Assembly: GCA_044361365.1 (NCBI GenBank)
Contig: JBIKIW010000002.1
Span: 1-64,000, forward strand
Reading direction: 5' to 3'
Length of the DNA stretch: 64,000 bases
Source of the DNA: JBIKIW01 sp044361365
Lineage (GTDB): Bacteria; Patescibacteriota; JACMRA01
Positions 33,913 to 42,946 of this stretch are shown one piece after another; position 1 is the stretch's first letter, and every line of letters begins with the position of its first letter. Position numbers and translations under genes: made by a program. The notes beneath the pieces are model-generated. The model was not told the DNA's origin and ran no database searches. It saw only the letters and a program-made list of their open reading frames with translations.

Positions 33913-35664
33913 ATGCCAACTTCAATCAAAGAATACCGCAAAAGATTTAGTTACCGAATTCTAGAAAGTGTTTTGGGGGTATCAACTCTTACATTTTTTT
34001 TAATTCTAACACTGCTTGCAATATTTTTACCCGCGCTCTTGGCTGTTTTTCTGATTGGATATAGTTTTTTAACAGTTTTACGAACTGGTTTGCACGCTGT
34101 TTACACCATCTATACTTACCAATATTTGCATCGCTGGGAAAAATTGAACTGGAAAGTTTTGTTAGATGAGATGGAAACTGACCCAGAAAAAGCTTTGGAT
34201 ACTTTGCATAAATTTGAACGAAAATATCAGCAAAAAATTGATTGGCACAAACGCATTCAAGAAGACATGGCAAGATTCCATGACATTCAAAATACCAAGT
34301 TTGCTAAACCTGGGAGAATTTTTCATTTTCCAATTTTTGCGGTCTATAACGAAGCTCCCGAAATAATCGCCCGTTCCCTTAAAAATATTTTTGATTCAGG
34401 TTATGATTTAGAAAAAGTTTTTGTATTTATTTCCCAAGAAGCTAGAGCTGGAGAAGAAAATAACCTTAGATTAAAAGAATATCTGGAATCTCAAAGCTGG
34501 TTAAATGTTTATCAAAGCCTTGAAACAGATTTAGAAAAAGTATATTCCCCAAATCACAACGAACTTGATTACCAAAACCCTGAATTTACCAAAATCACAT
34601 CTAAAAAAGCTAAATTAACTGTTGTCCTAACTCAACACCCAGATGGACTAGAAGGTGAAATTCGAGGCAAGGCTAGTAATGAAGATTGGGGTGGGCGGCA
34701 AGCTAGTTTGTTTGTAAAAGCTAATAATTTGGACCCCGAAATGGTGGTACTTACAAGTTTAGACTCAGATTCCAAAATTGGACCCTACTTTTTGCAAATG
34801 CTTAGCTATAGATACTGCCTCAGCGAAGACCGCTCCAAAGCTGGTTTTCAGCCGCTACCAGTTTATGCAAATAACTTTTTTCAATCTAATTTATTTCCAA
34901 GAATTGTAGCCACCAACACTACCATTTGGTATATGGTACAAGCTAGTTTACTTGATGAATTGCACTTTTTCGCCAACTACGCCGTGCCGCTAACAGTCTT
35001 ACGCAAAATTGATTTTTGGAATCGTGAAGTAATTGCCGAAGACAGCCTTTTGTTCGCAAAGTGTTATGTAGGGTTTGCGGGAGATTTTAGGGTAATTCCT
35101 TTTTATGGAACTTTTGAAGGTGATGCTGTGGAAGGTGAAGACTACTTGGAGGCAATTATAAATCAATACAAACAATTACAGCGTTGGGCATGGGGTGGAA
35201 TTGAAGGTTTTCCGTACAAATTTCAAAAGTTCTTTTTAGAAGAAGAAGGTAAAAAAATTCCTCTCAAAAAACGCTTAAAAATGATTAGATTAGAATTTTT
35301 AGGTCACTTTTTTTGGGCAACTTTACCTCTCACTTTTTCGGTTTTTATATTTCTTCCTCAGATGTTTGGGAGCCAACAATACCGCGAATCTGCTGTGCAA
35401 CTCAACCTCTGGATTTTTGGACAATATTTTACTTGGATAAGTTTTGTTTACCTTATAATTTCAAGCTATATCACCTTTGCTTTTATCGCTCGTAAAGCCA
35501 CTAAAAATATTAAAGTTCGCTGGTATCATTGGATTGTAGTGTCTCTTCAGTGGGTAGTTTCTCCAGCAATTTTTATTATGATGAGCCCTCCTGCTCTTGA
35601 TGTGCAAATTCGAGGAATCCTAGGTAAATATTTGGGTTATTGGGTAACTCCAAAAAAAGATTAA
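33913..35664 (+). CDS. Membrane-bound family 2 glycosyltransferase (processive type)
   Basis: This 583-residue protein has two N-terminal membrane helices (about 25-65), then a long cytosolic GT-A domain and three or more C-terminal membrane helices (about 460-560). The catalytic residues follow the cellulose-synthase pattern: FAVYNEAPEIIARSL near residue 145, SLDSDSKIG near 282, EDSLLFAK near 378 and Q.QRWAWGG near 420. It likely builds a beta-linked surface polysaccharide from a nucleotide sugar. The start lies 3 nt after the gatC stop. Confidence 0.88.
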   Translation: MPTSIKEYRKRFSYRILESVLGVSTLTFFLILTLLAIFLPALLAVFLIGYSFLTVLRTGLHAVYTIYTYQYLHRWEKLNWKVLLDEMETDPEKALDTLHKFERKYQQKIDWHKRIQEDMARFHDIQNTKFAKPGRIFHFPIFAVYNEAPEIIARSLKNIFDSGYDLEKVFVFISQEARAGEENNLRLKEYLESQSWLNVYQSLETDLEKVYSPNHNELDYQNPEFTKITSKKAKLTVVLTQHPDGLEGEIRGKASNEDWGGRQASLFVKANNLDPEMVVLTSLDSDSKIGPYFLQMLSYRYCLSEDRSKAGFQPLPVYANNFFQSNLFPRIVATNTTIWYMVQASLLDELHFFANYAVPLTVLRKIDFWNREVIAEDSLLFAKCYVGFAGDFRVIPFYGTFEGDAVEGEDYLEAIINQYKQLQRWAWGGIEGFPYKFQKFFLEEEGKKIPLKKRLKMIRLEFLGHFFWATLPLTFSVFIFLPQMFGSQQYRESAVQLNLWIFGQYFTWISFVYLIISSYITFAFIARKATKNIKVRWYHWIVVSLQWVVSPAIFIMMSPPALDVQIRGILGKYLGYWVTPKKD

Positions 35665-35728
35665 TCAAAAACCCTTGCCAAAGCTTATTTCGTAGGTTAA
35701 AATACCTGTAAATAAAAACAAAAATTCA

Positions 35729-38700
35729 GTGAAAAACAAAAAGTTTACATTTTTTAAAATTATAAATGCCGTAATTTTGGTATTTATCAGCGTAATTGGC
35801 TTGGTTAGTTTTTTAAGCACTCATCAAGAAATTAAGGCAGAGGCTGCTGTTAAGAGTGGTAACCTTGTAGAAGTCGATACACTTGGAAAATTTCCTGAAG
35901 GGGTCTCCGGATGCGGGGAAAGATCAGTAAAGTACGAGATTGTTCCTGATGTTGGGGTTTCTTATACCTATCTTTGCACTAGTGGAGGTTCGGGCAACCT
36001 TTACTATCAAGTTGATAATTGCACCACAGAAGGTTGTGTAGATGGAACAAACAAATATACAGATTGTGGAGATATTGGTATTGCTTTTTTGTGTAGAACT
36101 GAAACGCCAACCTCTGCAAAACCGGGAGACACAACAAACTCTAAAAGTGGAACAACTTTGACTGATCAAAAAGCTGGTATAACTTGCGATATTACAGTTA
36201 CTGATTTCAAAATAGTTAATGAAAAAAAAATAAACTTAAATTATACACTTGGTGATTGTACTAAAGACGGAGCTAAACTACCTAATGCTAGTTTTTCATG
36301 TATCGCTTGGGTTGTAGCAGGAGATGAAAAGGCAGACGATGTTCAGTTTGGCTGCGCTGGTGGAGACGAAGCTAAAGCACTGACTTTTGATGAAGGCGGA
36401 GCGTTAGTTTGGGATAGTGATCAATGTTATGCTTTTTTTACAGCAAGTGGATCAACTTGTATTAAAGAGGGTGAAATATCATCTGCTTGTGGTGGAACCG
36501 GTTTTGGGGTATCAAGTTTTAACAGGACGCTTTTTGGTTTAACTGTAGGGGCGTTCCCTTGTGCTAAAAAAGATTTTGCTACATTTAAAGCTGCAAATCC
36601 AATTTTGTCTGATATTGTTTCTGGACCGGATGGTATTACCGGTAATGGAGGAGGCACTCTTTCAGATGATTGTAAAGGTGCTAGAGATGCAGCTATAGCA
36701 GATAAGAAAAAAGAATTTACTTGTAACAACGGTCAAAAATATACTATTGATGACAAAGGTCAGGTTGTAGCACCAGACGGAGTAACAAAATATGACTCTA
36801 GTGGGAATAAAATTCAAACCTCAACTTCTGACGGTAAAACTACAGTAGATAAAGCTGTGGATGCTACTGCTGATTTAGGTAAGTTTATCTGGCAGATTGC
36901 TGCTGGTATTTTTGCTACTTTGCTATTTTATATCAACGGAATAGTTTTTGCTGTTTTATATTTTTTTGGAGCAATAGTATTGTTTTTCTTAAGTATAAAT
37001 CCAGCGGCTGGGTCTGCCTTTGATGTTGCATCCAAACCATGGGGAATTTTGGTGGGAGTTGCTAATGCAATTATTTTAGCTAGTTTTATGTATGTTGGTT
37101 TTGGCTATTTGTTAGGAGTTGAAAGCTTGAAAAAAAACTTGGGAGAATTTATTCAAAAAATTATTTACTACGCCATTTTGCTAAATTTTACTCTTTCTGG
37201 AGCAGCTACCCTTGTGAATATTGGCTATGGAATGGGGAATTTAATAAAGGTTTCCTATGCCGGCACCACCAATGGACAAGAGCTAAACTATGCACTTAGT
37301 GGAAATCTACTCAATTCTATTGGTAAAGTTTCACTTATTCGATGTGGTAACCAGGGAGTTAAAGACTGTGTAGTTTATGATAACAAAACTGGTAAACCGG
37401 ATTTTTTTAAATCTAATAATTTAGGTGGTATTTTCGGTAAACCTGAGTCTGCTGGAGAAGCTGCAATCCGTGAAGGAATTTCACTGGTAATGGCAGGTTT
37501 TGCTATTTATGTATTTTGGAGGGTGCTGAAGATCGTGGTCTTTAGATTTGTAGGAATTTGGATGATCATGATTTTATCTCCGTTAGGTTTGGCATCATAT
37601 TTTTCACCAGTTGAAAGCTTGCAAAGCCTTGGAAAAGAGATGTGGGACAAGTTTATAAAATTTGTACTTTTTTACCCAGCATTTATCTTTGCTCTGATTT
37701 TGGTAAACTTGCTTTCTGGTACTTTTTCATCAAAATACACCGCTATAGATTCTAAGGTTGTAGGAGCTGGTACTTCAGCTACAGAGAGCTTGTTAAACTC
37801 CACTAGTGTTATCTTGGGTGCAGTTGTTTCCATGACAGCTTTGTACTATGTTACCAAATATTTTGCAGATTCGTTTGATGCAGATATGGGTAAGGTTGGA
37901 GAAGCTGTGGGCAAAGGTTGGGAAGGGACTAAGAAGGGCTTGGGTGGTACGTTTAATGTGGCTAAAAAAGGCTTGGGTGGTACGTTTAATGTGGCTAAAA
38001 AAGGTTTATACGGAGCTGGTATAGCCGGTAGACTTGGTAATAAAGGTATAAAAAGTTTAGCATATGCTACTGGCAATAAAGACGCTTATGATAAAACAGC
38101 AGATAATTTTAGAAAAAATGCTACTTTAAGAACAGTTGGTAATCTTTTAACGGGAAGAACTCTTTACGATTTAGAGCAAAAAGCTGTTTCCGCCAAGCGA
38201 GTTTGGACAGGTATTAGCAACACAGCCAAAAAAGACATTGAAAGAAACAAAGGTGAACAAGATGTATATAATTCAGCTTCTTTGCGAGGAACTTTAGGTA
38301 AATACATACCAGGAATGACAGGAATTCTTGATAATGTGGGAGATGATCCTCTACGAGGGGTAGCACCAGACTCATTAACTACTAAATTAGTTGATGAATT
38401 AGCTCAAGAAGTTGGAGGAAACAAAGCAAATGCTGTAGTAGAAGGTACTAGCAACCTACCTGGTCCAGTAATTTTGGCAAATCTTCAAGGAATGCTTGCA
38501 AAAGGCTCTGTAGATAATGACCGTCTTAAAGAGATTTATCAACAAGCTCTTAAAACTGACGATGCTGAAACCCTACAGATTCTACAAAATGAACCAATGT
38601 TTAGAGAAGCAGTTAAAACAATGTATGACGATGTAGATACTGAAATTAAAAATAAAATTAGTGATAACTATGGAAACTTTCTACCAAATGATACCAAGCT

Positions 38701-39838
38701 TAAACTTAATACTGAATCTAAAGCCAGAAATAAAGATTATCGTCCAAGTAATGTAGAAGCAATGGATGAAAAATTCAGTCAGCAATATATAAAATCTTTA
38801 GAAGAGTTATCCAAGCGGGGTTCGCAAGTTGCTCGTGAAAAACTAGCTAGCTTTAAGCAACAAAAAGCAAGCCTTGGAGACGCTGTAAAAAGGGCTGACC
38901 AAAAATTACATGGTGTTAAAGATGGTGAAGTTAAAGAGGCTTTAGTCAATGGTAATGCTGAAGCATATACAAAAGCCGCTAAGCAAGTAAAAACAAATCT
39001 GGAAAATCCTGATAAAACAAAGTCAGAAAAATTCTCTAAGGACACAGACAGAATAATGAGCATGAAAGAAGGTGAGTTTGAAAAATTTGTTGATGAGCAT
39101 GGATTGCGTGACGCTCATGATGAACTTGGACTTAAAGACCAAAAAGATTTTGCAACAAGAAAAGCTATTTTAAAACAAACTATAGAGGGTTCAAAGCAAG
39201 CAAATAAAATTCTAGAATCTGATAAAATCAAAAATCTAGAAAAAGAAAGTGAAGCCCTAGAAAGTCATGCTAACGGTACAGCTACAAACAATGACTACAA
39301 AGAATTAGCTTTAGCTACTGATGGATTAAAAGCTGAATTAGAGCAAGATTTTGAAAAAGTTGCAATGGAAGAATATGAAAAAAATACAGCAGCACTGCAA
39401 AGTGATATAGATCGAATTATAAAAAATACAAACAAAGAGTACGAAGAGGCAAAAGAAGAGGCAATAAAAAATAAAAGAGAAAGAGTTCAGACAAGTTCTA
39501 AAAAAATAAAAGAGCATCTCAGGGTTGCTTCTACAGCTACCGGAGCTGACAAGGATAAAGCCAAAGAGAACGCTAAAAGGGAGGCAAGTAAGCACTTAGA
39601 TAGAAGTAGAGGACCTGGTGTAGGTTATGACGTTGTAGAAAAAAACATTGATCATGTAGCAGATGGAACTGGTGGAGGTTGGGATTTTAATTTGGCTACC
39701 AACGGTCAAAATTACGCAAATAATCAGCAAGCTAATAGTCCTAATAGAGTCCAAGAAATTAAAAACCAGATAGGTGACGCTGTGAAAGATGCTGCTATTA
39801 GTGAGAATCAAATAGATCCAGATGATATTAATTTCTAA
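35729..39838 (+). CDS. Giant VirB6/TrbL-like membrane protein with long helical C-terminal tail
   Basis: This protein is 1369 residues from a GTG start. A signal anchor (residues 9-30) leads into a Cys-rich exported domain of about 330 residues. A membrane block of at least six helices follows (about 385-720; for example FIWQIAAGIFATLLFYINGI and FVGIWMIMILSPLGLASYF). This matches VirB6/TrbL channel proteins of type IV secretion, and ILSPLGLA is typical. The last 640 residues are soluble and rich in Lys, Glu and Ala coiled coils. An exact 11-residue tandem repeat lies near 737-758. The downstream gene begins 10 nt later. PrgI at 53220-53927 supports a secretion or DNA-uptake apparatus. Confidence 0.75.
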   Translation: MKNKKFTFFKIINAVILVFISVIGLVSFLSTHQEIKAEAAVKSGNLVEVDTLGKFPEGVSGCGERSVKYEIVPDVGVSYTYLCTSGGSGNLYYQVDNCTTEGCVDGTNKYTDCGDIGIAFLCRTETPTSAKPGDTTNSKSGTTLTDQKAGITCDITVTDFKIVNEKKINLNYTLGDCTKDGAKLPNASFSCIAWVVAGDEKADDVQFGCAGGDEAKALTFDEGGALVWDSDQCYAFFTASGSTCIKEGEISSACGGTGFGVSSFNRTLFGLTVGAFPCAKKDFATFKAANPILSDIVSGPDGITGNGGGTLSDDCKGARDAAIADKKKEFTCNNGQKYTIDDKGQVVAPDGVTKYDSSGNKIQTSTSDGKTTVDKAVDATADLGKFIWQIAAGIFATLLFYINGIVFAVLYFFGAIVLFFLSINPAAGSAFDVASKPWGILVGVANAIILASFMYVGFGYLLGVESLKKNLGEFIQKIIYYAILLNFTLSGAATLVNIGYGMGNLIKVSYAGTTNGQELNYALSGNLLNSIGKVSLIRCGNQGVKDCVVYDNKTGKPDFFKSNNLGGIFGKPESAGEAAIREGISLVMAGFAIYVFWRVLKIVVFRFVGIWMIMILSPLGLASYFSPVESLQSLGKEMWDKFIKFVLFYPAFIFALILVNLLSGTFSSKYTAIDSKVVGAGTSATESLLNSTSVILGAVVSMTALYYVTKYFADSFDADMGKVGEAVGKGWEGTKKGLGGTFNVAKKGLGGTFNVAKKGLYGAGIAGRLGNKGIKSLAYATGNKDAYDKTADNFRKNATLRTVGNLLTGRTLYDLEQKAVSAKRVWTGISNTAKKDIERNKGEQDVYNSASLRGTLGKYIPGMTGILDNVGDDPLRGVAPDSLTTKLVDELAQEVGGNKANAVVEGTSNLPGPVILANLQGMLAKGSVDNDRLKEIYQQALKTDDAETLQILQNEPMFREAVKTMYDDVDTEIKNKISDNYGNFLPNDTKLKLNTESKARNKDYRPSNVEAMDEKFSQQYIKSLEELSKRGSQVAREKLASFKQQKASLGDAVKRADQKLHGVKDGEVKEALVNGNAEAYTKAAKQVKTNLENPDKTKSEKFSKDTDRIMSMKEGEFEKFVDEHGLRDAHDELGLKDQKDFATRKAILKQTIEGSKQANKILESDKIKNLEKESEALESHANGTATNNDYKELALATDGLKAELEQDFEKVAMEEYEKNTAALQSDIDRIIKNTNKEYEEAKEEAIKNKRERVQTSSKKIKEHLRVASTATGADKDKAKENAKREASKHLDRSRGPGVGYDVVEKNIDHVADGTGGGWDFNLATNGQNYANNQQANSPNRVQEIKNQIGDAVKDAAISENQIDPDDINF
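37937..38002. repeat. Exact 33-bp tandem duplication inside the VirB6-like gene
   Basis: Two identical 33-base units (37937-37969 and 37970-38002) each encode GLGGTFNVAKK. The identity at DNA level suggests a recent in-frame duplication. Confidence 0.9.
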
Positions 39839-39848
39839 ACATATAAAT

Positions 39849-40835
39849 ATGCCTGAAACAACAAACACATTAACTAATTTTATTGAAAAGCTTCAATCCG
39901 TACAAATCGAGTATTTAAAAACCATTGGGCTTTTACTTCCGGAAACTGAAGATTTAACGGAGTTGTTTTTATGGAAAGGTTTATATTCAATTTTAGCAGA
40001 GGGTCATTACAAGGAGCTAATTACAACTGAAAATGTATTTAAATTTGCTCAAATTTTTAGTCAATTTGATCAGGAAAAACAGCGAAAATATCTTAATGCC
40101 TTGGAAGATAAATTTATTCAATCTGATAGAAATTATCAAAATACAATGATGATAAGCTCTAAAATATTAACTGAAAACACTATTCAAAATGCCCGAAACA
40201 AGATCCCTGAAGCTGCTAAACCCATTTTTGATTATATACTTTACTCTAGACTTTCGGGATTAGAAATTGATGAAAATTTAATCAACGAGGCAATCCATGA
40301 ACTCAGCCCTGAAGGTCAAGCTGAACTTGCTGCGGCCAACATTTATCAAACAATTGAAAAGACTAAACGAAAGCCATTAAACGCTGGAAGAATTGACGGA
40401 CAAACTCAATACAACCAAGTATTTACTAAGGAGCAATTAGCAAAGGTTTTGGAAGAAAAGGAGCAAGGCTCACAACCTACAAACAATCTTCAAGCTTCCG
40501 CACCTATTGCAGAACCAAAAATAATAACTCCAGGAATTCGTACTTTGCCCAAAAAACAACCAGCTAAACCTGCTTACCCACAACAAAATTTCGTATCTCA
40601 GCCAGCACAACAAAACCCTACTCAAAACTATCCGCAACAACAAGTATTACGACGTTCACCACTACCAAGAACTGTAATGAATACTAGAGCAGCTCCAAGA
40701 GTTTCAAGACCAATGAACACCCAAAATAGACCACCTTCGCCAATCAACACAGTTCCAAGAACACAGCCTCCAACCCCAGGTCAGACTCCAGAATTTTCTA
40801 AAACAGTTCACGGATTAAATGATTTATTAAAATAA
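39849..40835 (+). CDS. Hypothetical protein with helical N-terminus and Pro/Gln-rich tail
   Basis: This protein is 328 residues from ATG 39849; the frame also has a start at 39822 overlapping the upstream gene. Residues 1-190 are predicted helical with acidic character. From about 215 to the end it is rich in Pro, Gln, Asn and Arg, and probably disordered. There is no signal peptide or membrane helix. It follows the VirB6-like gene by 10 nt, so it may be a cytosolic accessory of that apparatus. No family recognised. Confidence 0.65.
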   Translation: MPETTNTLTNFIEKLQSVQIEYLKTIGLLLPETEDLTELFLWKGLYSILAEGHYKELITTENVFKFAQIFSQFDQEKQRKYLNALEDKFIQSDRNYQNTMMISSKILTENTIQNARNKIPEAAKPIFDYILYSRLSGLEIDENLINEAIHELSPEGQAELAAANIYQTIEKTKRKPLNAGRIDGQTQYNQVFTKEQLAKVLEEKEQGSQPTNNLQASAPIAEPKIITPGIRTLPKKQPAKPAYPQQNFVSQPAQQNPTQNYPQQQVLRRSPLPRTVMNTRAAPRVSRPMNTQNRPPSPINTVPRTQPPTPGQTPEFSKTVHGLNDLLK

Positions 40836-40976
40836 TTTTCTATTTAAATTGCATAAATTTATCTAGTCTTTTTTGAATATTATTTGGTTTGTACTTTGTA
40901 ATCATAATTTTAATTTACCTGTTCCAACTTTACAACTAGCTACCAAAAAGTTTCATATTTTTAATAAGCTATTTTT

Positions 40977-41675
40977 ATGCAATTTTATCCTTCAATTTTA
41001 GAATATTCCAAAGTTCAATTGGACAAGAGATTGATCCAAGTAACTCAAAATCTAAATGTTTTTAGACAGATTCAAAATCCAAATTTAGATATTAAAAATT
41101 TACCTAAAATAGGTTTTCATGTAGATGTGGTGATGAACAGTTTTGCTAAGGATAGAAAAGTCATGGCTTCGCTTGGATTACCAACTTTTTTAGAAACTCT
41201 AGCTAAAAATTTCCCTACAGAAAGTTTAGATTTGTCTATTCATCTTATGGGGTTAACCGACGATTTGGTGGAAGCAGATAAGTTTTTGAGAAATTATCAT
41301 TTCAAACCAAGTTGGAATTATACTGTTTTTGTACCTGAAAAATTCGTTAGTTCCTTCAACTACCATTCCCAAATTTACCCAAACTACAGAGTTGGAATCT
41401 GGTACGATTTAAGCCAGTGGCAAGAAAGCAAGATTACACACCAAAAAGAAATTGAAGATTTTTTATTAATGACTGTTGTAGCTGGTAAATCCGGTCAAAA
41501 ATTAACCCAAGAAAATAGGCAAAGTGCTTTGGATTTAGTACAAAAATTTCCTCAAAAAAAGTTTTTAGTTGATGGTGGTTGGAGCGTTGGCTGGAAAGAA
41601 GATTTTGATAACCTTGAAGTAGTTAGCTACTCAGGTTTTTGGAAGGAATTTGAAAAAAGACTAAACTTAGTTTAG
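40977..41675 (+). CDS. Ribulose-phosphate 3-epimerase-like TIM-barrel protein, divergent
   Basis: This 232-residue protein shows the RPE metal-site landmarks: IGFHVDVVMN near residue 45 (His and Asp), LDLSIHLMG near 82 (His), and FLVDGGWS near 200 (Asp). The RPE loop that reads DG.FVPN is changed to NSFAKDRK, and the phosphate-binding end (usually VAGSAIF) reads VVSYSGFW. The fold and metal ligands appear kept but the substrate site is remodelled. It could act on another sugar phosphate or be non-enzymatic. It is 10 nt before the acyl-CoA-synthetase-like gene. Confidence 0.65.
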   Translation: MQFYPSILEYSKVQLDKRLIQVTQNLNVFRQIQNPNLDIKNLPKIGFHVDVVMNSFAKDRKVMASLGLPTFLETLAKNFPTESLDLSIHLMGLTDDLVEADKFLRNYHFKPSWNYTVFVPEKFVSSFNYHSQIYPNYRVGIWYDLSQWQESKITHQKEIEDFLLMTVVAGKSGQKLTQENRQSALDLVQKFPQKKFLVDGGWSVGWKEDFDNLEVVSYSGFWKEFEKRLNLV

Positions 41676-41685
41676 ACTGGTATTA

Positions 41686-42909
41686 ATGTCAGTTACAAAT
41701 CTTGGTACTGCGGTTGTTACCAATGCAGGCGGAATTGGAGTTATAGCTATTGATAGCATAGCCAAAACTCGCCTTGAGTTGGTTGAATTAAGTGCAGAAA
41801 CTAAACAAAAATTAAAAGAGGTTTTACCATCTTCAGCCAGTCTTGGAAATCCAATTGATATTTTGGGAGATGCTCTGGCTATACGATATCAGCAAGTTTT
41901 GGAGATTTTGGGAGAAAGTGGGGAGATCGGGTCAGTTATTGTAATCCTAACACCACAAGTAGTTACTCAAAGCCTAGAAACAGCTAAATTTCTGGTTGAT
42001 TTTAGCCAAAAATACCCAACTGTTGTAATTGTGCCTGTTTTTATTGGTGGGAAGCTTGTAAAAGAAGCTAAAGATGTATTACAAAATAATAAATTACCTT
42101 TTTACGATACTCCAGAAACAGCCATTAATAGCCTAAATCACTTATATGAATATAGTTTGTATGAATCAGTAAGATTTCAGAAAAATAACCGATCAGAAAG
42201 TTTACTAAAAAACTCCTTAGACAGTTTGGATAAAGCTAAAATTGCAAAAATTAGACAAAAATTGAGTAGCGTAAAGAGCAAAAATCTGGACTATGAAACT
42301 ATTTTAGAAATGGCAGATGTAGTTGATTTAGAAATGGCAGATTCAGTTTTAATTAAACCTATGGATTCAGATTTTAAAATTACAGATTTTTTGGCAAAAC
42401 ACCCAAACGGAATTGCAGCAAAAGTTGTGGACGGAGATATTTTACACAGAACTGAGAGAAAAATGGTTCAAGTAGGTTTAAAAAGCAAACAAGAAGTTGT
42501 AGATTTTATACAAGAATTTAGTGATTTAAAGCCACAAATTGCCTTACAAGAAATGATAATTTGTGATCGCTTGGAAGCTTTTATTGGAGTTAATTTTGAT
42601 GAGCAGTTTGGCTATACTTTTGTGGCTGGAAGTGGTGGAATTTACGCTGAAGTTTATAAAGATTTTATTCTTGGCCCTATTCCTACAGGCTCAGAAGAAA
42701 TTTTTTGGTATCTCAAAAAAACCAATATTCACAAATTTTTTGATGGCTATCGCAATAAATTTTTTGATGAAGATAAATATATTCAGAGCATCTATAAGCT
42801 AACTTTGTTAGTTCAAATTTTCCCTCAAATTCAAAGTATTGATGTTAATCCATATATTGCTACTAAAACTGGTGGAAAAATTGTTGATTTTAAAGTGATT
42901 TTGAAATAG
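41686..42909 (+). CDS. ADP-forming acyl-CoA synthetase fragment (CoA-binding domain missing)
   Basis: This 407-residue protein aligns with ADP-forming acetyl-CoA synthetase from its second domain on. AVVTNAGGIGVIAIDS starts near residue 9, the ASLGNPIDILGDA region near 50, TPQVVTQS near 90, and an ATP-grasp part follows (KVVDGDILHRTERKMVQVGL near 250, YTFVAGSGGIYAEVYKD near 305, IDVNPYI near the end). The N-terminal CoA-binding domain and the SHTGA segment with its phosphorylated His are absent. It may need a partner or have lost the full reaction of acyl-CoA plus ADP and phosphate to acid plus ATP. Confidence 0.8.
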   Translation: MSVTNLGTAVVTNAGGIGVIAIDSIAKTRLELVELSAETKQKLKEVLPSSASLGNPIDILGDALAIRYQQVLEILGESGEIGSVIVILTPQVVTQSLETAKFLVDFSQKYPTVVIVPVFIGGKLVKEAKDVLQNNKLPFYDTPETAINSLNHLYEYSLYESVRFQKNNRSESLLKNSLDSLDKAKIAKIRQKLSSVKSKNLDYETILEMADVVDLEMADSVLIKPMDSDFKITDFLAKHPNGIAAKVVDGDILHRTERKMVQVGLKSKQEVVDFIQEFSDLKPQIALQEMIICDRLEAFIGVNFDEQFGYTFVAGSGGIYAEVYKDFILGPIPTGSEEIFWYLKKTNIHKFFDGYRNKFFDEDKYIQSIYKLTLLVQIFPQIQSIDVNPYIATKTGGKIVDFKVILK

Positions 42910-42946
42910 GTTTGACTACCTGATAGCTTTTTGATGAGCTTCAGTT

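Noticed and set aside
37846..39868. Minus-strand frames opposite the VirB6-like gene (for example 38779-39063, 39338-39868)
   Set aside because: They are shadows of the Lys/Glu-rich coding strand with low-complexity hydrophobic translations.
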